A DNA stretch of 64,000 nt from Pyrus communis (lineage: Eukaryota; Streptophyta; Magnoliopsida; Rosales; Rosaceae): NCBI RefSeq assembly GCF_963583255.1, contig NC_084816.1, positions 19,644,053 through 19,708,052 on the forward strand, given 5' to 3'. Made by a program: the position numbers and the translations under genes. Below the pieces are notes generated by a model. It was not told the DNA's origin. It worked only from the letters and a program-made list of their open reading frames with translations, and did no database searches. Shown one piece after another: positions 34,837 to 44,756 of the stretch (positions are counted from its first letter, which is position 1; the number at the start of each line of letters is the position of its first letter).

Positions 34837-37190
34837 ACTCCAGATCATCTTCCTTCTATTCTTCAATGCCTTCACCTTATTAATCATTAGAAAGTAACAA
34901 TTAGTGATACTATTAGTAATTCTACCTTTGACATCTTTCTTGCCTCTAAATCGTTGAATATAACAATAGCCAACTAAAAACATCCCAACAATTACAGCAA
35001 AGGCAGATGCCGGTATCATTCCTATCTTCCACTTTTCGCCTTTCTCTTCTTCATAGATTATTCGAGATGGAATAACATACGTAGTTAAACACCGGACAAT
35101 TTATGCATATAATTGAAAAGGGGACCTTTAAATTCCTAAAGAACAAAGTGGACATAATTCGTACCTAGATCTGAAGCAGATATCTTCATGTATGCATACA
35201 TCCTGATCACCACCCATCATTTGTTTAAGGTTTTTTAGCCAAAATGGTCCCTGAGATTTGCATAACACATCACTTTGGTCACTGAGATTGAAAATCAGTA
35301 GAAATGGTCCCTGAGATTGTCCACCATCCATTATTTTTGTTCTTCCGTTAAAATCTCCATTAAGTGTCCCGGAGCTTTTGGCTTGAAGTTTGGGCAATTT
35401 TCAAAGCTTTGTAACTCAATCGTTTCTTAACCAAATTCAACCCATAATATATCAAAATGAAGATAGGAAAGTGTAGAACAAGATTATACTATTTTAAAGC
35501 CCAATAGTTGCAGAAGATATCTGAAAAATAGCCTGAAATGTGACAAGTCCGCGGGAAAACTGGAAACTGGGTAAAATTTAAGCGTTCATAACTTCTTCAA
35601 TACTGAACGAAATTGAGTGATTCAAAAAATAAAATCATACTTCTCAATGAGACGAAGAGAATGGCACCTTTCTAGATGGATAATTTTTCGTCGTTTGGCC
35701 GGAACACGGCTCGAAAGTGGCTAACTCGAGACCAAGACAGCCACTTTCGAGCCGTTTTTTGTGGCCAAACCACTGCGATTTTTCCATTTAAAAAGGTACC
35801 ATTCTCTTTGTCTCATCTAGAATATGATTTTTATTTTTGAATCACTCGATTTTGTTGAGTATTGAAGAAGTTATGAACGTTTAAATTTTACCTAGTTTCC
35901 GATAAGTTTTCAAGTTTTCCCGCGAACCATTCACCTTTCAGGCTATTTTCTGGCTATCTCCGGCAACTATTGGGCTTCCAAATAGGTATAATCTTGTTCT
36001 ACACTTTCCTATCTTCATTTTGATATATTATGGGTTGAATTTGGCTAAGAAATGATTGAGTTACGAAGCTTTGTAAATTGCCCAAACTTTCGGCCAAGAA
36101 CTCCGGAACACTTAACGGAGTTTTTAACGAACTGACCAAAATAATGGATGGTGAACAATTTCAGGGACCAAAGTGATGTGTTATGCAAAACTCAATGACC
36201 ATTTTGGCTAAAAAGCCTTTGCTTAATATCGACAAGGTCGCCAAACCAGATAGCGCAACCGCTGCCTCCTCATCTAACATCTATGTATGCATAAGCAAAA
36301 CATGAACAATTCGATAAGCATTTAGCCTTGCATTCAACGAGATTCCTGCTTTTATTTATCCAATTCTGTGTAATATCCAGCTTAACCACATATACTTAGC
36401 AAATCCATCATTCATGCAGCTCAACGACTTTCTCCTCATGCAACCTTTTGAAAAATCTTTCAAGTTCCAATTCTCCAGCGACGCAGGAACGAACCTCTCC
36501 AAATATTGACAAATTGGCGATAAATTAAGAACACAGTTGTCGTTGCTACCACAGTGGACATAACCCTCACAAAAGTCTCTTGGAAATGCTGCGTAGAGTG
36601 TCGAATTCTAATATGCCTATGATTAAATCCACTCCTGGCGAAACAACGTAGTTTGGTTCATCATCGTCATCTGCCCAAGTAAGGACAAGTTCATCGTGTG
36701 AATTGTCATGTATCCTCCTCTCTGTTGACAAAAGCGAAGTTTTTCCACTGAACAAAAGGCTGTTCCATGGACTGCTTCTCAAGTACTCATTAGACCATTT
36801 TCCACATGACAGGCTCAAAATGGTTGAGCAGCTCCGTCTCCCATATAAAGTCTCCCAGAGAAGGGTCGTCTGGACTCTTCCATGCTGTTAAATGCCAGTT
36901 AAGTCCGGTCCTCATGTCCCACCTGAGATTCATTCCCGGAAGCAAGGTATCAAAAGGGTAGTCAAAGCTTTGTAACAAGTAGTTTTCTGAGTCGGTATCT
37001 TTCTCATCCCTCAGGACAAGGTTGCGATTGTCCAACAACTGCAGGACAGGGCTCTGGCTTTAGGCTTGTTTCGACGAATTTGCAGACCAGACAACTGTTT
37101 GGTTTTTTTCGAGAATGACAAGATGACCTGTGGTGTTGACTATCCAACTGCCTCCGATGGAGCCATCGATTGGAGACTACCTATTTACAA
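34837..37190 (-). pseudogene. G-type lectin S-receptor-like kinase pseudogene lacking the kinase domain
   Basis: Minus-strand reading from about 37190: the B-lectin domain (GGSWIVNTTGHLVILEKNQT, VVWSANSS, a stop near 37060, then LLDNRNLVLRDEKDTD, QSFDYPFDTLLPGMNL, WKSPDDPSLGDF); after a frameshift, EYLRSSPWNSLLFSG (S-locus glycoprotein domain). The PAN-like end GSGCAIWFGDLVDIKQ is cut by the foldback at 35229-36217 and resumes with MMGGDQDV and KISASDL before a GT donor near 35165. A second exon (about 35060-34837) has EEKGEKWKIG and the membrane helix ASAFAVIVGMFLVGYCYIQ. Signal peptide and kinase are missing. Family members are plasma-membrane receptors; this one is dead. Confidence 0.85.
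35229..36217. mobile_element. 989-bp foldback, Mutator-like (MULE) non-autonomous transposon
   Basis: Two arms of about 480-490 bp, 35229-35722 and 35739-36217, are inverted copies of each other around a loop of about 16 bases. Ends are GGTTTTTTAGCCAAAATGG and its complement. The centre shows CGGCTCGAAAGTGGCT and AGCCACTTTCGAGCCG. Flanks are a 9-bp duplication, TTTGTTTAA (35220-35228) and TTTGCTTAA (36218-36226), one base different. A 9-bp duplication plus long inverted ends suits Mutator-type elements. It has no transposase. It sits inside an exon of the lectin-RLK pseudogene. Confidence 0.92.
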
Positions 37191-38332
37191 GAATATTAAA
37201 AGGGGAAAGACTTTGAATTGAAGGCAGTTGGCTTAGCTGTCCGGGATCAGACATTTTTGGTGCTTATCAAGATTTAGGAGCACATATTTTTGTTGCCTAT
37301 CAGACATTTTTTTTTTGCTAAATGTGTATGTGTCGTAAATTCTATTGATACTTTAATCTTACAGTTACAGATATATACACATCATGTGATTAATAATCAT
37401 TGGCCGATAAACTTGACTGCACCTAGTAGCATTTTAAGCGCAGTTAATCGCAATGTAAAACGACTATTTGAGTGAGAAGTTAAAAACTTTGATGTAATGG
37501 TCTTCAAATTGCAAAAAGGGATGTGGACTAAACAAAGCATTGAGGATGAACTGTCTTGGTTTTGGTCAAGGTTTGCTCTAAATAACCACGAGTCACAATT
37601 AATGACTTTCAAGATGCCGTCCTCGTGGGCATGTCCTTCACATAAATAAATCATAAAAAATCCGTGAGATGAACTTTAGGGGTGGGCACGATGCAATTCC
37701 ACCCTCAAATGAAATTGGAATTATAAAATATCAACGGTTCGATTCGGTTCAGTGCGGTTGTTTTAAATTTATTACAAAAATATCAAGACGCCGCCCTCAT
37801 CGTGTGCATGTTCTTCACTCCTTGAAGCATAATACAACTACTCCCTCGCATCTTCAGTTTTTGTTTTTTCTTCTTCGACAAGTTGCCAGAGCGTCTTCTC
37901 CTTCTCTATCTTTTCTTTTTTCAAACGTCATCAGCTTTAGATTTGTGACGCAATCCTTCTAAACATTATAAACAATATAGCCTTCCACTAACATCCTCGC
38001 CATCTCTAAGTCCTTAGAGTGACCAACAGTGCCCCCAACAGGAGTAACCGTATCTTCCTATTATTCATTTAGAGAGATTAAAATTCATTAATGAAACTCA
38101 TAAATTACCTACGAGTACCACCCACCGGTGGGAATTAACACCAGATAAAGAAAACCCTAACCAAAATCACAACACTTACATAGTGATAAAGATTGGTGCC
38201 TGTCAAGCCAATAACTCCTGCATCAAGAATATTGTCAAAAATTAGGCATACAACTAGAAAAGAGAGTTAAACCACCAATAATCATACATGTGTGTATATG
38301 AAGCCAAATCAAAAAGCAGTCAGCCATAATAA
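37191..38332. other. Intergenic stretch, no gene recognised
   Basis: Low-complexity T runs (37308-37317) and a C/T-rich segment (37840-37930). Open frames of 60-97 codons lack family features and do not join across splice sites. Nothing further can be supported. Confidence 0.5.
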
Positions 38333-39850
38333 TTTAGATCACTTTATTCACCTCTATAGAGATCTCCGGAACTGATCTTCGTACTCCACCTGCAACAACA
38401 GTAGAGATTAGAAAACAGTTACTAAGAGGTTTGGCTGAGTCTTCATTGACCAGGTAGCACTGATCCAAAATTACCACATCTACAAAGATCAAGCCCAAAT
38501 TAGGAAAACTGTATTCAATACCGACCTTCTCGATCCCAAACCTTGAGCATAGCCCACCTTCATGCTGCCCAATCTTCATCAAGATATGCTGCTTACAGCC
38601 GTTCATAATTTCTATCGCCTGAAATCAAATGGTACAAGTCCAATAAATATGGTGCAAAAATTCTCACGAAATAGACAATAATCGTACAAGGGAAGGTGGA
38701 ACGTTAGTTCTTCCTAGCAGTTCAAGAAGACGCCTGGCCCTGACAATACGATCTCGGTCCTTGATCTCTGTGGTTGTTGAGACTTTCATGGAACGGTTAC
38801 ACTAACCCACAATTGAAACACAAGAAGTTGACATGTGCATCAAACAACAGGCATAACTTCAAATAAACAACTGATCAATTAAGGGTAGGTTTCACAACCA
38901 CGAGTTTATAGAATTAATCATGACATACCACATTCAATTCGCATGAAATGCTGTTCTCCTGTAAAACGATTTCACCATAGGCCAAGCATCTTGCACCTTT
39001 TTGCTGAACACACAATTCAAAAGCATTTGTTCTATTGAATAACTATAACAAAATGAATTATTAGAAAGCATGAGAACAGGGAATTGTTCTCACAGAAAAT
39101 TTAACAACAAAAGTAACTACGGGACATAAAGGGACGTAAACAAAGCTGCAAGAGTTGTGTCAAATGTGGTGGTTATGAACCTCATTGAACAAGTTTGCAT
39201 CAGTACTATTTCATAGTCATAACTAAAAAATTTATTCAAAAAAGGATTCTTCAATTTAATAAAAAATAAAGAAAAAAGAAAAAGATGAATATGGATGAGA
39301 TGAGCGCAACCCTGTCTTCACCATAGTATTCAGTGAAAGAGGCCCACATGCTACTTTCTGCAAGACACTTCTCGACAGTATCGTTTGATTCCTTACATTC
39401 AATCTTCAGTCTCTGCAAGATCAACACCATGGGGAAAGATGCCTTCCACCATTGTCCTCAGCATCTCCAATCCATCAGATGTATCCACAGCAGTGAGCGT
39501 GGAAGTACACGCCTAGTCATTCATTAACAGGCAATTTATGTTCACCTCCACCAGAAGGTGGGAAAACCAGAGAGAGAAATGGAAAACATAATCATTAAAA
39601 TGATAAAGGGACAATAACACTTACGTTATGGAAAAGTTTACACCGCGTCAACTTGCCCATTTCCTGCATCCAAATTATATTGCAAAATATTAGAGAAACA
39701 ACAAGCAAAATGGGACAGGTAACAGAATGTGAAGCCACAAATATTTTGCCAGTGGAAAGATCAACAAACATGATTAAATAAATTTATGCATGCACCTTCA
39801 TGGAGCGCCTGGAAAGTTCTTCCCATTTCAATCTTACCTTCTGCACAAAA
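38333..39850 (-). pseudogene. KRR1-like KH-domain gene fragment, copy 1
   Basis: Minus-strand exons with GT-AG borders: about 39839-39797 (VRLKWEELSRRSMK), 39675-39625 (EMGKLTRCKLFHN), 39412-39311 (ESSMWASFTEYYGEDR), 39003-38929, 38801-38688 (RSMKVSTTTEIKDRDR, then RARRLLELLGR), 38618-38526 (AIEIMNGCKQHILMKIG). The order AWPMVKS, CELNV, SMxVSTT, RARxLLELL and ILMKIG follows the N-terminal KH region of KRR1, a small-subunit processome factor. In exon 39003-38929 AWPMVKS is in a different frame from CELNV, so a frameshift is present. The KRR1 C-terminus is missing and an exon near 38390 reads into a stop. Probably a pseudogene or very diverged relic. Confidence 0.5.
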
Positions 39851-40119
39851 TGTGTGAGATTAAAACCACCTAAAATAAGAACTTCAAATTTCATATATCC
39901 ACCATTATACATAAATTTGGGTCTGACTGAACATCAAGTAGCAAACATAAGACCCAAATAAAGGCTCATAGTCCTCTTACAAATTATCCTCAGATGTTGT
40001 TTAGCTAAAATTAAAAGGTCAGAATCACAGAATCAGAGTGTCCAAAAATTAGATCATACAAGTTTAATAACTTAGATTTGTTCAACACGTATTGATAGAC
40101 AAAAAAATGTTATGAAACT

Positions 40120-42215
40120 TATTCAATACCCACCTTCTCAATTTTAAAATTTTGGCTCAAATCATGAAATCCAATGTTAACATGTTAACATGTTGCATGC
40201 TTCCATCGACTATCTCTAATATCGGAAATCAAATTGTCATGCACTAAAAAGAATCAGATAATTGTTACAAAATGGTTAAAAATAAAAAATGCAATCCAAA
40301 TTCGCTCTTTTTTTTATTTTTTTATTTATGTACATAAAAAGAAAATATTTGGAGATTTCAAGTACAAGGCGGCATACAAAACATTTCATAAAGCTTGCAA
40401 ATACTTTGAAAATCTTTACCAGTGATGGGTCAACAGTAGTATATGCCAAGAGTTTAAGAATTTGACAAGCCTTGTTAGTAATATGTGGGTCCCCACTGGT
40501 TGTTGAAACTGTCATGGAACGAGGGACCTGACGATAATTTACTTTCCAATTTATGCCTTGACCTTCCAAAGACGATTTCAATTTATTGTCATATCCGTCT
40601 AGCCTTTTTGCTGCTGTTTGGGCCCAAAATGTTATTGGGCCAAGCATAGGTTCAGCCCAAAGATTTTCCAAGTGTATTATGTGGGCTGTCTGGCAGTTTC
40701 GGACCGTTCAGCAAAGGTGGTCGAGTCATATCGCAAGAAGGAATAGTCGGATGAGCAGAGGGGTCAAAGAAGTCCTAGTACGATAAGGGGTCCCAATGCA
40801 ATATGGATTCTCGACCAGCATTGAATATGGCCCCAAAAAGAGGTGAGTTCAAAGTCCTAATAGGAGTAAGATTGGTCGAGGTAGAGTTGGAACAGAACAA
40901 GAAGTCCTAATCCAAATATGGTTTTAACTCGATCTCAAGGAGAATTTGTTGCTATAAATACAAGACATCATGCAACAATCAAGAGCTCGAATTCAACATA
41001 CAATTGCTCTGCGCAAACGTCTCAAACAACTTGAGATTTTTCATTTTTCTTTTTCCACCAACACATCTTCAGTTTGGATAAACAACACTGTGAAGGCAAC
41101 CGGCGAACATCTTCAGTTTGGATAAACATCACTGTTGTCGTAGAATCGATCGACCAGGGAGCACCTTCAGTTTGGATAAACATCATTACGTTAAGGCCGA
41201 CTGGTTACCTATCCAAGTCTCGGTCGAGAAGGGTTTCCGAATCCTTATTGGTAGAGGTCATCTTATTAGTCTTCTCGGTGAAGTAAAGTGTTACGAGTTA
41301 CGATATTCGGCACATTGAACACCAAGTGATTTTATGATTGGATACTCACAAGTGAGTTTTAGAGTTCGGCATTGTGACGGCCGAACCACATTCACCATCA
41401 AGACATACATTTCCTTTGAGTACTTGTGCCCATATAGTCTGGTGTCGATTCGACATGCTTATACTCTCACGAATATAATCACTGTGACCAAATCCGGCGC
41501 CGATGATTCGTGAACTTCGCAAAACTAGCAGCCTTGTCTTCAGGCTCGAGAATCCAAAGGCCAAGACTTGTTCCTTCCTCGGCCGCAGTCGTAAGATCAA
41601 GAAGTCAGCAACGCGCTTAACGCAACATCAACAAATTTTACTCCTCGGTCGAGCTTGGCTGACGAGTTGGCACGTCCCGCATCAACTGAATGACGTAGTT
41701 AGCTTATTAGTTACTCAACATGCGCACCACGTAGGTTTTGTAATTTTTAGAGTCAACAGCTGCACAAAACAAAGAAAGCTCATAGGTTGGGCAAGTGTTA
41801 GCCTAAATAATTAGAATAGTAACAAGGGCAACAAGCTTTTGTAGAAAATTAAACCAAACTGTAGTAACACAATGAATTACAAGACAAGGCATAGTAAAAT
41901 ATATATGCATATCTAGTCAGTAACTTAAGGTTAATGTCAAACCCATACCTGCACATGTAACACAATTTTTTTTTAACGCAAAAAATCCGTTTTTTTAAAT
42001 CAAAATTGAGACCCAAGCATTAAACGCTACAATTACAATATTTAATAGATAGTTACAATTGTCACAAGCCACAACTAAATAGTGTGCTTTCCTTCCATAT
42101 GATCTCATACTCATATACCTAAGATTTGAAAATTAAAAATAATAAAAAAAAAAAAGCACAAGAGAGGAAGGTACCAAACTTCGGAAGGATGGGCAAGGTC
42201 TTATACCATTCCACT
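40120..42215 (-). pseudogene. KRR1-like fragment, tandem copy 2, interrupted by a solo LTR
   Basis: Minus strand 40609-40430 reads KRLDGYDNKLKSSLEGQG and then PRSMTVSTTSGDPHITNKAC, matching the copy-1 exons 39003-38929 and 38801-38688. At 40236-40125 a shifted counterpart of exon 38618-38526 ends with a phrase like TTGAGAAGGTGGGTATTGAATA also seen in copy 1. The intron between the first two exons seems lost (sequence runs from one to the other). The solo LTR at 40615-41758 lies at the upstream splice acceptor. A further possible exon lies at about 42215-42180 (EWYKTLPILPKFG). It is dead. Confidence 0.45.
40615..41758 (+). mobile_element. Solo LTR of a gypsy-type retrotransposon
   Basis: A 1,144-bp unit begins TGTTTGGGCCC and ends GAGTCAACA, flanked by a perfect 5-bp duplication GCTGC (40610-40614 and 41759-41763). 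A TATA box GCTATAAATACAAG lies at 40951-40964. CTTCAGTTTGGATAAACA is repeated three times (about 41067, 41111, 41165). No internal retrotransposon domains are present, so it is the product of LTR-LTR recombination. A fragment of the same family lies at 44526-44756. Family assignment (gypsy rather than copia) rests on length only. Confidence 0.88.
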
Positions 42216-42280
42216 GCGCAAAACAAACAAAATACAATACAATGGAGATAAAGTGAGATAGTCAAAGCAAACAGAATACA

Positions 42281-42560
42281 GGGCGCGTTTACTAATCCAT
42301 AATCAAATTGAGAGCAATTGAATTGAGGATGAATTGGATTGAGGAGGATAGGGGCATTTTAGTAATGACATTAGTTTTCGTTCCATATAAGTTGTTTACT
42401 AATTGTCATGAATCGGAATGAAAACTAATGTCATTACTAAAATGCCCCTATTCTAAATAATCTATATTATATGCTAATCTTTTTTATCTTTAATAAAAAA
42501 AAATATTTTATTTTTAATTTCTGTGAGAAAGGCTTTTTAAGTCATTTTAAATCCAATTTG
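42281..42560. mobile_element. Hairpin MITE-like sequence
   Basis: AGGGGCATTTTAGTAATGAC at 42349 continues for about 32 bases and is matched by its reverse complement ending at about 42450, with a loop of about 38 bases. The left flank GGGCGCGTTTACTAATCC (42281) is typical of MITE ends, but the matching right end is not found, so outer limits are uncertain. Confidence 0.6.
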
Positions 42561-42879
42561 ATCAATCCTCTTCGTTCTCTGATCTGCTGACAAAATGCCT
42601 CCTCCTCACCCTCTCACTCACACTCGACCGTGACTACCCTCCCTGAGACTCCGACCATTCTTTGCTCTCCCTCCCTACCTCACCATCAAGGATTCAAGGT
42701 AAGCCTTCTATGTAAATTTTTATTTTTGGTTGATTTGATTATGCTCTGCCCTGACCTTCCCTATGCGGCTTTGCGTAATGATTCAAGCTAATATGTTGTT
42801 GAATGGTTGATCTTTCAAGTGTTTTAAGGATGCCCAATTGTAATCTTTATCCTCTATAAATTCTAAAGAGAGTCTGAAT

Positions 42880-43110
42880 TTGTAGTCTTTGGAATTAGAA
42901 TCGGTAGCCGAGCCCCAAATCGAAAGAGTTCGACACGGCAATGCATGGGGCGCAAAGAGGCGGCGGCGGAGGAGCACAGAGTTGTTGGAGAAGATGACGG
43001 AGGACAACGAGAAGATGGAAGGGAGTGCTGAAGGTGAAGGGTGCTTTGAGAAGAAAATTTTGATTCCGGATGAAGCCTTCTCCCTGGAATCCAAATACTA
43101 CCTCTGCGTA
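42880..43110 (+). other. Unassigned GC-richer open segment with a donor-like site
   Basis: The + strand reads from ATG 42889 through a basic stretch GAKRRRRRSTELLEKM and an acidic stretch to a perfect-looking donor GTAAGT at 43107. The minus strand is also open (43094-42783). I recognise neither product and no partner exon is seen. It could be a first exon remnant. Confidence 0.25.
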
Positions 43111-43224
43111 AGTAATCCAATTCCGTCAATATCAAGAATTGAACTCCTGATTTTACATGGGTCCCGCAACACTGGCATTCCGGTTGAATTGGTAAACAGA
43201 GAAATAATCATGAATGGGGAATAA

Positions 43225-44525
43225 CTCCCATTCCACCATTTCCTTTCCCCATATGTAAGCACGCCAACAATGTAGATAAATTGAGAAAATCAAAACATAA
43301 AGATGTGAATTTGTCGTTAGCCTAACCCCTAGGCCATCAACTATGTACAACAGTACAAGGAGAAGATATGATCATACAATTGGTTTCTTCCACGAATTCC
43401 TTCGTATATGTGCCCGTTCGCTTGAAGGCTTACCGTATCCGCTCATGCAATCTTCGATTGGATCGTCGTCTGTTGTGGTGAGTAGGGCAAAGAAACCGCA
43501 GAATCTGGTCCCAGGGAGTAGGTTTGTGATGGTTTTTTGAGAAATGTTTGATTTTCGATGGCGGTGACGAGTAGATGATCTTTGAGGTTGCTTAAACGGG
43601 TTCTCAAACTAGCCACCCCATGGCTGAGGCCGTTAAGCTGGGTTTGGAGGCGCTCGCGGTGAGCATCCATGGGTGCGCCTATAACAGATGGGGAAGTTTT
43701 TCTGCTCCACCCCGACATCACCTCTCGACGATTTCAAACATTAGACCGGTCGATCGATCGGTCACAAAGAATGTAAGGGATGATCGTCGAAGAATTTTAA
43801 TGGACTCTACAATTGCATGGATTTCGGAAAATTTATATAGATTTTTATTATAAATTTTGTTTGTATCCAATTTTACACCATCGGTTCTAGTAATCGAGAC
43901 CGTTGAATGAGTAGAGTTCTAGACCGTTGGATGAGATGCGATAAGGTGTTACAATTGGAATGGAATAATTTAAGTGGGGTTTATGGTATGTTATTATCAG
44001 TATAAATCCTATGAGATTATTCCAAAAGTTTAATGTTTGATGAAGAGTTGAAATGAATGAGGACTTCTCTGTTTAATCTCTTTATGCAGGTCTGCTTGGG
44101 ATATACCACATCAGGAGAAGCCACAAGTGAAGAGTCATGCATGGTAATGACTGCCATCAGCATAGCATCAAATCTGTTTGGATTAGGTCACGGCATGATA
44201 ATTCAATATTATTATGCATGGCACTTGCATTGGACCATCAATTTGGATTGCCACCAAATAATGGTAGGCATTGATTGGTTTTAATGCAATTGCATGCATT
44301 ATATCCACTAGAGTTGCATTATCACATCTTTAAAACTCCAAAATGATTTAATTTCATGCATGATCACATCCCAAAAAAGTGGGAGTGCCTCCATGCGAGA
44401 TCATTCAATATTCATAGGAATATTCTGCATGCGGGATACTCACGGCAAGCAGTTTTACAACACGCAATCAAGCGTACTAGCATTATAAGTATCAGAGTAT
44501 TAGCAACATTAAAGGTCCCTCCAAA
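43225..44525. other. Intergenic stretch, no gene recognised
   Basis: Short open frames only. A self-complementary motif CGGTCGATCGATCGGTC lies at about 43748-43763, and paired phrases AGACCGTTGAATGAG and AGACCGTTGGATGAG lie at 43900-43935. No gene or complete element is identified. Confidence 0.5.
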
Positions 44526-44756
44526 TCAACATACAAATATGTCATGTTTAAACTCTTGCTCTATGCGAAACCTCTCAAACATCTTAAGATCTTTTTATTT
44601 TACACTTTTTCCGCCAACACACCTTTAGTTTAGATAAACAACACTGCTTCAAAATCGACTGGTTATCTATCCAAGTCTCGATCAACAAGGAGTCTCTGAA
44701 TCCTTTTTGGAAGAGGTCATCTTATCAGCCTTCTCGGCGAGGTGAGTGTTGAGCAA
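44526..44756 (+). repeat. LTR fragment related to the solo LTR at 40615
   Basis: Matches 40993-41290 of the solo LTR: CAACATACAAAT, CTCTCAAACA, TTTTTCCGCCAACACA, TTTAGATAAACAACACT, CTATCCAAGTCTCG, AGAGGTCATCTTAT and TTCTCGGCGA. It lacks two of the three internal repeats. No flanking duplication is visible, so it is a truncated copy. Confidence 0.7.
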
